Source: Gammaproteobacteria bacterium (GTDB lineage Bacteria > Pseudomonadota > Gammaproteobacteria > UBA6429 > Thiohalophilaceae). From it: a DNA stretch of 5,894 nt. The notes below the pieces were generated by a model. It was not told where the DNA came from. It was given only the letters and a program-made list of their open reading frames with translations, and did no database searches. Both the position numbers and the translations under genes were made by a program. Positions within the stretch are counted from its first letter, which is position 1; each line of letters opens with the position of its first letter. The stretch is from NCBI GenBank assembly GCA_029882235.1, contig JAOULB010000150.1:1-5894 (forward strand), given 5' to 3'. This document shows, piece after piece, positions 1 through 5,633 of this stretch.

Positions 1-64
1 CGAGTTCAATCAGCAAATTTTAGATTGGGTGAGCTTTGTTCCCCTTAAGGAAGGTTTAAGCTAA
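1..64 (+). CDS. pcm: Protein-L-isoaspartate O-methyltransferase, C-terminal end only (partial)
   Basis: Only the last 20 codons and the TAA stop (62-64) are inside the window; base 1 is the final base of a cut codon. The readable tail contains DWVSFVPLKEGLS, which fits the conserved end of Pcm (E. coli ends in a V-R-F-V-P-L motif followed by a few residues). Pcm uses S-adenosylmethionine to methylate damaged isoaspartyl residues so that they can be repaired in the cytoplasm. The call rests on this short tail plus context, because pcm commonly lies just upstream of nlpD-rpoS in gammaproteobacteria. The catalytic domain is not visible. The stop codon touches the next ATG with no spacer, and the Shine-Dalgarno of the next gene lies inside these last codons. 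Confidence 0.8.
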   Translation, partial: EFNQQILDWVSFVPLKEGLS

Positions 65-640
65 ATGAAATTGTTTTCCCCCATATACGAAAAAGTCATG
101 CAATGGGCGGCTCACCGTCATGCCGAACGATACCTTGCAGGTATGAGTTTTGCTGAATCTTCATTTTTTCCAATCCCTGTTGACGTTATGCTGGCCCCCA
201 TGGCACTGGCGCAACCTCACAGAGCGTGGCGTTTCGCGGGCCTGGCGACCATCACTTCGGTACTTGGAGGTATCGCAGGTTACCTGATTGGCATGTTTGC
301 CTTTGAGCTAATTGAACCCTTGCTGCATTCAGCGGGCTACTGGGCTAGATATGAGATGACTCAGGAATGGTTTACAAAGTGGGGCGTGTGGGTGATTTTT
401 ATCGCTGGATTCTCACCGATCCCTTATAAAATTTTTACCATTAGTGCCGGTGTCATTGGGATGGCAATGCTGCCATTTGTCATCGCCTCAGTTGTTGGTC
501 GTGGCGCGCGATTTTATCTGGTGTCAGGATTGATGGTCTGGGGTGGTGCGCGAATGGAAGCAAAGATTCGCCAGTATGTGGATTATCTTGGTTGGACGGT
601 GGTGGCGTTACTCATTATTGGCTACTTCCTGTATTTCTAA
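65..640 (+). CDS. yqaA: YqaA family membrane protein (DedA/SNARE-associated type)
   Basis: This is a 191-residue hydrophobic inner-membrane protein. It carries hallmarks of the DedA/VTT-type (SNARE-associated) superfamily: ESSFFPIP at residues 31-38, a second PIP element FSPIPYK at 116-122 in a probable re-entrant segment, and GRGARF at 145-150. Likely membrane spans lie near residues 56-84, 107-135, 137-160 and 174-191. DedA relatives are linked to lipid carrier or phospholipid flipping and to envelope homeostasis, but the exact substrate of the YqaA branch is not established, so I assign none. The ATG start is supported by AAGGAAGG at 47-54, ten bases upstream and inside the end of pcm. The stop directly abuts nlpD. 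The pcm-yqaA-nlpD-rpoS order is a known gammaproteobacterial arrangement, which supports the name. The gene is intact. Confidence 0.85.
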   Translation: MKLFSPIYEKVMQWAAHRHAERYLAGMSFAESSFFPIPVDVMLAPMALAQPHRAWRFAGLATITSVLGGIAGYLIGMFAFELIEPLLHSAGYWARYEMTQEWFTKWGVWVIFIAGFSPIPYKIFTISAGVIGMAMLPFVIASVVGRGARFYLVSGLMVWGGARMEAKIRQYVDYLGWTVVALLIIGYFLYF

Positions 641-1408
641 ATGATGATCTTCCGCTATCTGATAGTTGCGCTGATGCTTATCAATACAGTGGCCTGTGGA
701 CACAAGGGTGTGTATACAAAAGGTTACTTCAGTGGCCAGTCAGGTCAGGGGCAGTCAGATGACAATAAAGTCAGTCGTCCTGCGGTAAAGCGACTAAGAA
801 ACGTTCACATTGTAAAAAAAGGTGAAACTTTATACTCATTGGCCTGGCAATATGGACATGATTATCGAGAAGTGGCTCGCTGGAATAATATTCCAGTGCC
901 TTATACGATTTATCCAGAGCAAAAATTACGTGTTCGAAAGCCTGAAGCGACTAATGATGTTGCCCATAAAAACCATGCTAAGCACAGTGTTACTCCATCA
1001 TCCAATAAACCCGCTCCACAACAGAAATTTCCCGGTAAATTAAAGTGGAACTGGCCCACAAAAGGCAAAGTCATTACTACATTTTCAAACAGTGATCCCG
1101 GTCGCAAAGGGATTGATATCAGTGGAAAATCGGGTCAGGCAATTCGTGCCACAGCAGCCGGTTATGTTGTGTATAGTGGGAGTGGACTTCGAGGCTATGG
1201 AAAGCTTATTATCCTAAAACATAACGAGACGTTTTTTAGTGCCTACGCACACAATCGACACTTATTAGTCAAGGAAGGACAAAAGGTTAAGGAAAAAGAG
1301 CAGATTGCCGATATGGGTAATACGGGAGCTGACCGGGTGAAATTACACTTTGAAATACGACGCGACGGAACCCCAGTCAATCCTTTGTATTATTTGCCAA
1401 AACAATAA
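641..1408 (+). CDS. nlpD: NlpD-like murein hydrolase activator lipoprotein
   Basis: This 255-residue lipoprotein has a short signal peptide with hydrophobic residues 6-14 and a candidate lipobox T-V-A-C at 16-19; Thr at -3 is atypical. Gly at +2 fits outer-membrane sorting. A LysM peptidoglycan-binding domain follows at about 55-98 (VKKGETLYSLA), then a polar linker at about 100-132 and an M23/LytM domain at about 133-255. The peptidase site is degenerate: Arg155 stands where the first zinc-ligand His of HxxxD should be (Asp159 is kept), and Lys234 replaces the first His of HxH, while His204 and His236 remain. This pattern matches NlpD proteins that activate an amidase (AmiC in E. coli) during cell separation instead of cutting murein. 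Two ATGs lie in tandem (641 and 644). No Shine-Dalgarno is visible before them, and the start abuts the yqaA stop, suggesting translational coupling. Confidence 0.93.
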   Translation: MMIFRYLIVALMLINTVACGHKGVYTKGYFSGQSGQGQSDDNKVSRPAVKRLRNVHIVKKGETLYSLAWQYGHDYREVARWNNIPVPYTIYPEQKLRVRKPEATNDVAHKNHAKHSVTPSSNKPAPQQKFPGKLKWNWPTKGKVITTFSNSDPGRKGIDISGKSGQAIRATAAGYVVYSGSGLRGYGKLIILKHNETFFSAYAHNRHLLVKEGQKVKEKEQIADMGNTGADRVKLHFEIRRDGTPVNPLYYLPKQ

Positions 1409-1445
1409 CAACTAAAATACCAGGCTAGTAGCGGTAATAAGGGAT
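1380..1445 (+). promoter_or_regulatory. Possible rpoS leader fold that covers the ribosome binding site
   Basis: The rpoS Shine-Dalgarno AAGGGA (1439-1444) lies four bases before the ATG. The segment AUCCUUUGU at 1380-1388, in the last codons of nlpD, can pair with AUAAGGGAU at 1437-1445: nine consecutive pairs, two of them G-U, with a 48-base loop. If it forms it hides the ribosome binding site. E. coli rpoS is known to have an inhibitory leader stem opened by small RNAs; this is an inferred analogue, not a homologous sequence. The loop also contains TAAAAT (1413-1418), a possible -10 element with no good -35. A transcript starting there would lack the upstream arm and escape the fold. A nine-base match with G-U pairs can arise by chance. 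Confidence 0.3.
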
Positions 1446-1448
1446 AAC

Positions 1449-2456
1449 ATGACTAAGAGAACAAACCAGGCCAAGAAAAAACCAGATATAAATGACGACG
1501 ACGAGATCGATTTAAAAGAAGTTGAGGATGATGAAGTCATCCTCGACACATCGGATGATGAGCTGGATGATGAGCCAGAAGAGGAAAAGAAAGTTTCCTA
1601 CAAGGCAGGCGATGTTCCAGATGGTCAACTCGACGCAACCCGTCTCTATTTGAGTGAAATCGGTTTTTCCGCACTACTGACGGCTGAAGAAGAAGTCTAC
1701 TATTCCCGGCTTTCCAAAAAAGGTGACGAGTCCGGTCGCCAGAAAATGATTGAGTGTAATCTGCGCCTGGTCGTAAAGATTGCCCGTCGTTATTTGAACC
1801 GAGGTCTGGCCTTACTCGACCTGATTGAAGAGGGCAATCTTGGCCTGATTCGCGCGGTTGAGAAATTTGATCCCGAACGTGGGTTCCGCTTTTCTACCTA
1901 TGCGACCTGGTGGATTCGCCAGACGATTGAACGCGCCATCATGAATCAGACCCGCACCATTCGCTTGCCGATTCATGTCGTCAAAGAAATCAACATCTAT
2001 CTGCGTGCAGCGCGCCATCTGGCGCAGACCCTGGATCATGAGCCCAGCCCTGAAGAGATCGCTGAACTGCTCGACAAGCCGATTGACGATGTAAAACGTA
2101 TGCTCGGCCTGAATGAGCGCATTGCCTCTGTTGATACACCCATGGGGCGAGACTCTGAAAATTCACTGCTGGATGCGATTCCAGATGAAAACAATACAGA
2201 CCCCGTCCTTTTATTACAGGACGACGATGTACGCGGCAATATCGTCCAGTGGCTTAACCAGCTTACTGAAAAACAGCGTGAGGTGGTTGAGCGTCGATTT
2301 GGCCTCAGTGGCCATGATGTTGCCACCTTGGAAGAAGTCGGTGCCAGTATTGGGGTAACCCGTGAACGAGTGCGTCAGATCCAGATCGAGGCCTTGCGTA
2401 AACTTCGCGAGATTCTGGAAAAAGAAGGCTATTCCGGCGACGCGCTGCTCAAGTAA
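1449..2456 (+). CDS. rpoS: RNA polymerase sigma factor RpoS (sigma-38)
   Basis: This 335-residue primary-type sigma factor (E. coli RpoS has 330) directs RNA polymerase to stationary-phase and general-stress promoters. Region 1.2 spans about 58-92 (DATRLYLSEIG). Region 2 spans about 98-168, with the core-binding LLDLIEEGNLGLIRAVEKFD stretch at 122-141 and the -10 reading segment STYATWWIRQTIERAI at 149-164. Region 3 covers about 170-255. Region 4 covers about 262-323, with the helix-turn-helix VGASIGVTRERVRQIQ at 297-312. Lys179-Glu180 correspond to Lys173-Glu174 of E. coli RpoS, the site needed for RssB-directed turnover, so regulated proteolysis is plausible. The N-terminus is unusual: a basic patch (residues 3-11) is followed by 21 acidic residues between 13 and 46. 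The start is set by AAGGGA at 1439-1444. Position directly after nlpD confirms the identity against RpoD and RpoH. Confidence 0.97.
   Translation: MTKRTNQAKKKPDINDDDEIDLKEVEDDEVILDTSDDELDDEPEEEKKVSYKAGDVPDGQLDATRLYLSEIGFSALLTAEEEVYYSRLSKKGDESGRQKMIECNLRLVVKIARRYLNRGLALLDLIEEGNLGLIRAVEKFDPERGFRFSTYATWWIRQTIERAIMNQTRTIRLPIHVVKEINIYLRAARHLAQTLDHEPSPEEIAELLDKPIDDVKRMLGLNERIASVDTPMGRDSENSLLDAIPDENNTDPVLLLQDDDVRGNIVQWLNQLTEKQREVVERRFGLSGHDVATLEEVGASIGVTRERVRQIQIEALRKLREILEKEGYSGDALLK
1521..1547 (+). repeat. Inverted repeat (11-bp hairpin) inside the rpoS coding region
   Basis: GTTGAGGATGA (1521-1531) and TCATCCTCGAC (1537-1547) pair over eleven consecutive positions with a single G-U, around the five-base loop TGAAG. 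It lies exactly over rpoS codons 25-33, in the acidic leader segment, 72 bases after the ATG. The core GAGGATGA/TCATCCTC is a perfect 8-bp repeat. It has no U-tract and so is not an intrinsic terminator. A role in rpoS mRNA stability, early elongation or protein binding is inference only; the pairing itself is directly readable. Confidence 0.7.
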
Positions 2457-2462
2457 CGTCCT

Positions 2463-2870
2463 TCACGACTCAATAATCAATAATGCCATGGCCTTGCGGC
2501 CTTCGGATTGCACAATATTGTAGGTGCGACAGGCTGCCGTGGTATCCATCACCTCTATCCCAATCGCTGAACGAGCAAAAGGCTCCAGTAGCCTGGCAGC
2601 AGGGAAGTGCTGTGACTGACCTGTGCCAAAGATGACTAGCTCAGGCTGATGCTGCCAGACCAGCCCAAAATGGCTTTCAGTCAGTGCATCAAAATGATTT
2701 AAATCCCAGTCAATGACTTCACCTGTGGGGCAAAGCACAACACTCTTTGTGCAGACACGCGTTTCCTGTACTGGGGCATCCCCGCCTTGAGACAGCATCT
2801 GCAAGGTGATCTGATCCGGTTGGCAGGATTGCACACTGACACCCAGCGATTTTTCCAGATTAAATTTCAT
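2463..2870 (-). CDS. Mth938-like domain protein (DUF498 family)
   Basis: This is a single-domain protein of 135 residues with no signal peptide or membrane span, so it is probably cytoplasmic. Family features visible are PELVIFGTG at 76-84, IGIEVMDTTAACRTYNIV at 103-120, and the closing EGRKAMALLI at 123-132. These belong to the Mth938/DUF498 family, related to the mitochondrial complex I assembly factor NDUFAF3. The bacterial function is not established and I assign none. The ATG is read from the complement of 2868-2870. Upstream on its own strand AGGGA (complement of 2883-2887) lies twelve bases away, a rather long spacing, so translation initiation may be modest. The gene converges on rpoS with six bases between the two stop codons, and diverges from hom. 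It is unlikely to share a transcript with any neighbour in this window. Confidence 0.85.
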   Translation of the reverse strand: MKFNLEKSLGVSVQSCQPDQITLQMLSQGGDAPVQETRVCTKSVVLCPTGEVIDWDLNHFDALTESHFGLVWQHQPELVIFGTGQSQHFPAARLLEPFARSAIGIEVMDTTAACRTYNIVQSEGRKAMALLIIES

Positions 2871-2902
2871 TTTCGATTAATTTCCCTACACCATAAGGTA
2901 GA

Positions 2903-2931
2903 TTGACACGATTTCAGCAGAACCGTAATGT
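2903..2931 (+). promoter_or_regulatory. Candidate sigma-70 promoter upstream of hom (distal)
   Basis: A perfect -35 TTGACA (2903-2908) is followed after exactly 17 bases by TAATGT (2926-2931). The -10 matches only three of six consensus positions, but these are the three most conserved (first T, second A, last T). Transcription would start near 2938, giving hom a leader of about 180 bases. A weaker leftward element for the Mth938-like gene, CTGAAA (complement of 2912-2917) and TATGGT (complement of 2890-2895) with a 16-bp spacer, overlaps it. If both are real the two promoters would be in face-to-face competition. Confidence 0.35.
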
Positions 2932-3010
2932 TACCAGCTTTGCTGTGTCGTGTTGGGGCAAAAAACGAGGCCAAATATGTGGATTCTGGGCATAAAAAGC
3001 GCAGCAGATA

Positions 3011-3039
3011 GAGTTTTATTTGCGCTCAAAGAGTACAAT
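3011..3039 (+). promoter_or_regulatory. Candidate -10 element upstream of hom (proximal)
   Basis: TACAAT (3034-3039) is a good -10 hexamer, but the -35 region at the expected distance (around 3010-3016, GAGTTT) is poor, so use would probably need an activator. A start near 3046 would leave a leader of about 70 bases. The inverted repeat AGCGCA (2998-3003) / TGCGCT (3021-3026) flanks the -35 region and could be an operator half-site pair; no regulator is identified. Confidence 0.3.
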
Positions 3040-3105
3040 ACGGCCCGCTGATGAACAGGCCTTAGGCTGAAAAATCGTGGCTATTAAATAATTGAGAAAA
3101 TCAGG

Positions 3106-3111
3106 AAGGAG
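3106..3111 (+). promoter_or_regulatory. Shine-Dalgarno deciding the GTG start of hom
   Basis: AAGGAG sits six bases before the GTG at 3118, a near-ideal sequence and distance. The Rossmann fold begins at residue 4 of the GTG-initiated protein (KVGLLGLGTVG), where the family usually begins, so no earlier start is needed. Confidence 0.85.
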
Positions 3112-3117
3112 AGTTGA

Positions 3118-4434
3118 GTGAATCCGGTTAAAGTTGGTTTACTGGGGCTGGGCACAGTCGGTGGCGGCACCGTTAATGTTCTAAAACGCAATGCTGAAGA
3201 AATTGCGCGCCGTGCAGGTCGGGGTATTGAAATCGTTCATGCTGCTGCACGTGACCTGAACAAGCCACGAATTTGTGATACTGACGGGATTCAGCTTTGT
3301 ACTGATCCGAGCGAAGTAGTTAACAATCCTGACGTAGAGATAATTGTTGAATTAATAGGCGGCGACGGCCTGGCCAAAGACATGGTCATGCAGGCGATAG
3401 AGCAGGGCAAACACGTTGTTACTGCCAACAAGGCACTGATCGCAAAATACGGCAATGAGATTTTTGCCAGGGCACAGCAGAAGGGTGTCATGGTTGCATT
3501 TGAAGCTGCGGTGGCTGGTGGTATTCCTATCATTAAAGCTATTCGTGAAGGTCTGGCAGGTAATCAGATCCAGTGGCTGGCGGGTATCATCAATGGTACC
3601 GGCAACTTCATCCTTACCGAAATGAAAGACAAGGGTCGTGACTTCGATGACGTCCTCAAAGAAGCCCAGCAGCTGGGCTATGCCGAAGCCGATCCCACCT
3701 TCGATGTTGAAGGTATTGATGCGGCACACAAACTCACTATTCTTGCTTCCATTGCCTTTGGTATTCCTTTGCAGTTTGAAAAAACCTTTACCGAAGGTAT
3801 TAGTACCATTACTCGAGACGATGTTGCCTATGCCGAAGAGCTGGGTTATCGCATTAAGCATCTTGGTGTGGCGCGACGCAGTGAGAAAGGTATTGAGTTA
3901 CGGGTACATCCAACCTTAATTCCAGAACGCCGTTTGATTGCCAATGTCGATGGCGTCATGAATGCAGTGCTGGTAATGGGTGATGCCGTTGGACCGACAC
4001 TTTATTATGGTGCCGGAGCAGGTGCAGAGCCAACAGCATCTGCTGTGGTTGGAGACCTGGTTGATGTTGTACGTGCACTGACTGCAGACCCTGAGAACCG
4101 CGTTCCACACCTGGCCTTCCAGGCCGATGCACTGGCCAACGATCCGATTTTATCGATTGATGATGTCGAGACCGCTTATTACTTGCGTATGTCAGTACAG
4201 GACAAACCGGGCGTGATGGCCAAAGTCGCCAGTATTCTGGCAGAGAGTGATATCAGTATTGAAGCCATTATTCAGAAAGAGCCTGTTGCGGAAGGCAGCT
4301 TTGCCAATATCATTATGTTGACCCACAAGGTGCAGGAAAAGCAGATGAATGCCGCCATCGCCAGCATTGAAGCACTGGATACCATCGATGGAAAAGTTAA
4401 ACGTATCCGCATGGAAACATTGGATGCTAATTAA
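3118..4434 (+). CDS. hom: Homoserine dehydrogenase, monofunctional, with ACT domain
   Basis: This 438-residue cytoplasmic enzyme reduces L-aspartate 4-semialdehyde to L-homoserine with NAD(P)H, the branch step towards threonine and methionine. The N-terminal Rossmann domain shows GLGTVG at 10-15. TANK at 102-105 holds the conserved active-site lysine (Lys105). AAVAGGIPI at 130-138 and NGTGNFIL at 159-166 belong to the substrate domain. The family signature runs from Ala183 to Lys205 (GYAEADPTFDVEGIDAAHK) and contains the conserved Glu198, Asp201 and catalytic Lys205. A C-terminal ACT domain at about 355-430 (YYLRMSVQDKPGVMAKVA) fits feedback control by threonine. No aspartokinase is fused, unlike E. 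coli ThrA. Translation starts at GTG, and the gene ends in tandem TAA TAA. thrC follows after 27 bp, forming an operon. Confidence 0.97.
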   Translation: MNPVKVGLLGLGTVGGGTVNVLKRNAEEIARRAGRGIEIVHAAARDLNKPRICDTDGIQLCTDPSEVVNNPDVEIIVELIGGDGLAKDMVMQAIEQGKHVVTANKALIAKYGNEIFARAQQKGVMVAFEAAVAGGIPIIKAIREGLAGNQIQWLAGIINGTGNFILTEMKDKGRDFDDVLKEAQQLGYAEADPTFDVEGIDAAHKLTILASIAFGIPLQFEKTFTEGISTITRDDVAYAEELGYRIKHLGVARRSEKGIELRVHPTLIPERRLIANVDGVMNAVLVMGDAVGPTLYYGAGAGAEPTASAVVGDLVDVVRALTADPENRVPHLAFQADALANDPILSIDDVETAYYLRMSVQDKPGVMAKVASILAESDISIEAIIQKEPVAEGSFANIIMLTHKVQEKQMNAAIASIEALDTIDGKVKRIRMETLDAN

Positions 4435-4449
4435 TAAATTTAAAAGTTC

Positions 4450-4464
4450 AGGAGTAATGTAATG
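4450..4464 (+). promoter_or_regulatory. thrC ribosome binding site with a start-stop codon overlapping the real start
   Basis: AGGAG at 4450-4454 is followed by ATGTAATG. The first ATG (4457-4459) is at once followed by TAA (4460-4462), whose last base is the first base of the thrC ATG (4462-4464). The spacing of seven bases favours the second ATG; the first, at two bases, is too close. The protein reads in frame only from 4462. Confidence 0.75.
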
Positions 4465-5541
4465 CCACTTCGTCCCCGTTATACCGGACTCATTGATAAA
4501 TATCGTGACCGTTTACCTGTACATGATGACACGCGGATTATTAGTTTGGGTGAAGGTAACACGCCGCTTATTCGTCTGAGTAATATTCCAAAGGCGATTG
4601 GGAAAGATGTCGACATCTATGTGAAATACGAAGGTCTGAATCCAACAGGTTCATTTAAAGATCGCGGTATGACCATGGCCGTAACAAAAGCAGTAGAAGA
4701 GGGAAGCAAGGCGATCATCTGTGCATCAACAGGCAACACCTCAGCCGCAGCTGCAGCCTATGCATCGCGTGCGGGTATTACTGCATTTGTTTTGATCCCT
4801 GAAGGCAAGATTGCCATGGGTAAACTGGCCCAGGCCATGATGCATGGCGCCGTGGTGATTCAAATCAAAGGTAATTTTGATGCTGGAATGGAACTGGTGA
4901 AGCAGGTTGGTAAAGAAGCACCTGTGACGATTGTTAATTCTATTAACCCATTCCGCTTGCAAGGGCAGAAGACCGCAGCATTTGAGATTCTTGAAGAACT
5001 GGGTAGTGCACCTGATTATCACTGCATTCCAGTGGGTAACGCCGGCAATATCACGGCACACTGGATGGGCTATAACGAATATCACGAGCATGGCATCGTC
5101 AATGATGTGCCCAAGATGGTCGGTTATCAAGCAGCAGGTTCAGCACCGTTTATGCGTGGAGAGATGGTGGATAACCCTGAAACCGTCGCAACGGCGATTC
5201 GTATTGGTCATCCACAGAGCTGGGATAAGGCCTGGCATGTGCAGAAGGAATCCAAGGGCTGGTTTGATGAATGCGCCGATGAAGAAATTCTCGCCGCGCA
5301 AAAACTACTGGCTGAAAAAGAAGGGGTGTTCTGTGAACCTGCCTCAGCGACTTCATTGGCCGGTGCGATGAAGGATATTGCTAGCGGTAAAATTCCAGAA
5401 GGCAGCAAGATTGTTTGTACCCTGACAGGCCATGGCCTGAAAGATCCGGATACCGCAATTAAACAAAGTACTTCGCCGATGTTGACCGTTGATGCGACTC
5501 TTGACCAGGTTAAAAAGGCGATTCTAGACAACATGAGTTAA
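4462..5541 (+). CDS. thrC: Threonine synthase (PLP-dependent, short form)
   Basis: This 359-residue fold-type II PLP enzyme converts O-phospho-L-homoserine to L-threonine and phosphate in the cytoplasm, the last step of threonine synthesis. LGEGNTPL (29-36) opens the fold. NPTGSFKDRGM (60-70) carries the PLP-binding Lys66. ASTGNTSAA (88-96) contacts the cofactor carboxylate or substrate. VGNAGNITAH (191-200) is the glycine-rich phosphate-binding loop. LTGHGLKDP (321-329) holds the C-terminal Thr-Gly-His motif typical of threonine synthase. The length matches the shorter Bacillus-type enzymes; the E. coli ThrC class is longer, over 400 residues. Homoserine kinase, needed between hom and thrC, is not in the window, so it must be encoded elsewhere. 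The operon ends with the terminator at 5565-5603. Confidence 0.97.
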   Translation: MPLRPRYTGLIDKYRDRLPVHDDTRIISLGEGNTPLIRLSNIPKAIGKDVDIYVKYEGLNPTGSFKDRGMTMAVTKAVEEGSKAIICASTGNTSAAAAAYASRAGITAFVLIPEGKIAMGKLAQAMMHGAVVIQIKGNFDAGMELVKQVGKEAPVTIVNSINPFRLQGQKTAAFEILEELGSAPDYHCIPVGNAGNITAHWMGYNEYHEHGIVNDVPKMVGYQAAGSAPFMRGEMVDNPETVATAIRIGHPQSWDKAWHVQKESKGWFDECADEEILAAQKLLAEKEGVFCEPASATSLAGAMKDIASGKIPEGSKIVCTLTGHGLKDPDTAIKQSTSPMLTVDATLDQVKKAILDNMS

Positions 5542-5554
5542 TCCTGTGAAGGAT
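5541..5554 (+). other. Small hairpin with GUGA tetraloop at the thrC stop codon
   Basis: ATCCT (5541-5545) and AGGAT (5550-5554) form a five-pair stem closed by GUGA, a GNRA-type tetraloop. The first base is the last base of the thrC stop codon. It sits eleven bases before the main terminator stem and could help protect the 3' end of the mRNA. That role is inference, and a five-pair stem may be chance. Confidence 0.35.
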
Positions 5555-5564
5555 GCTTATACTT

Positions 5565-5603
5565 AAAGGCTGTTATGCTAACTTGCATAGCGGCCTTTTT
5601 ATT
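5565..5603 (+). terminator. Rho-independent terminator of the hom-thrC operon
   Basis: AAAGGCTGTTATGC (5565-5578) pairs with GCATAGCGGCCTTT (5585-5598) over fourteen uninterrupted positions, two of them G-U, with a six-base loop TAACTT. The 3' side runs into TTTTTATT (5596-5603). Stem, loop and U-tract are all canonical. It separates hom-thrC from the next gene. The A-rich 5' foot pairs with the U-tract, so partial bidirectional function is possible. Confidence 0.92.
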
Positions 5604-5633
5604 GAATGTATGAAACAGAAAAACTGAGCCATT

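Noticed and set aside
641..1408. Catalytic M23 endopeptidase call for the nlpD product.
   Set aside because: Two of the active-site histidines are replaced (Arg155 and Lys234), as in amidase-activating NlpD proteins, so direct peptidase activity is unlikely.
2489..2500. GGCC-TTGC-GGCC repeat near the rpoS/Mth938-like junction, considered as a terminator.
   Set aside because: It has only a four-pair stem, no U-tract on either side, and lies inside the coding region of the Mth938-like gene.
2928..3011. A 27-codon open frame upstream of hom beginning MLPALLCRV, considered as a leader peptide.
   Set aside because: It has no Shine-Dalgarno, contains no run of Thr or Ile codons, overlaps a candidate -10 element at its start, and is not followed by alternative hairpins with a U-tract.
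3352..3861. Long antisense open frame of 169 codons opposite hom.
   Set aside because: It lies wholly within the strongly supported hom gene, its translation looks like a shadow of hom codon usage, and it matches no family I recognise.
4741..5130. Antisense open frame of 129 codons opposite thrC.
   Set aside because: It is fully inside thrC, rich in Cys and His as expected from reverse-reading, and has no supporting domain.
5558..5566. TATACTTAA, which resembles a sigma-S type -10 element, just after thrC.
   Set aside because: The -13 base is T where C is expected, no -35 is visible, and a transcript from it would begin inside the terminator stem and should end at once.
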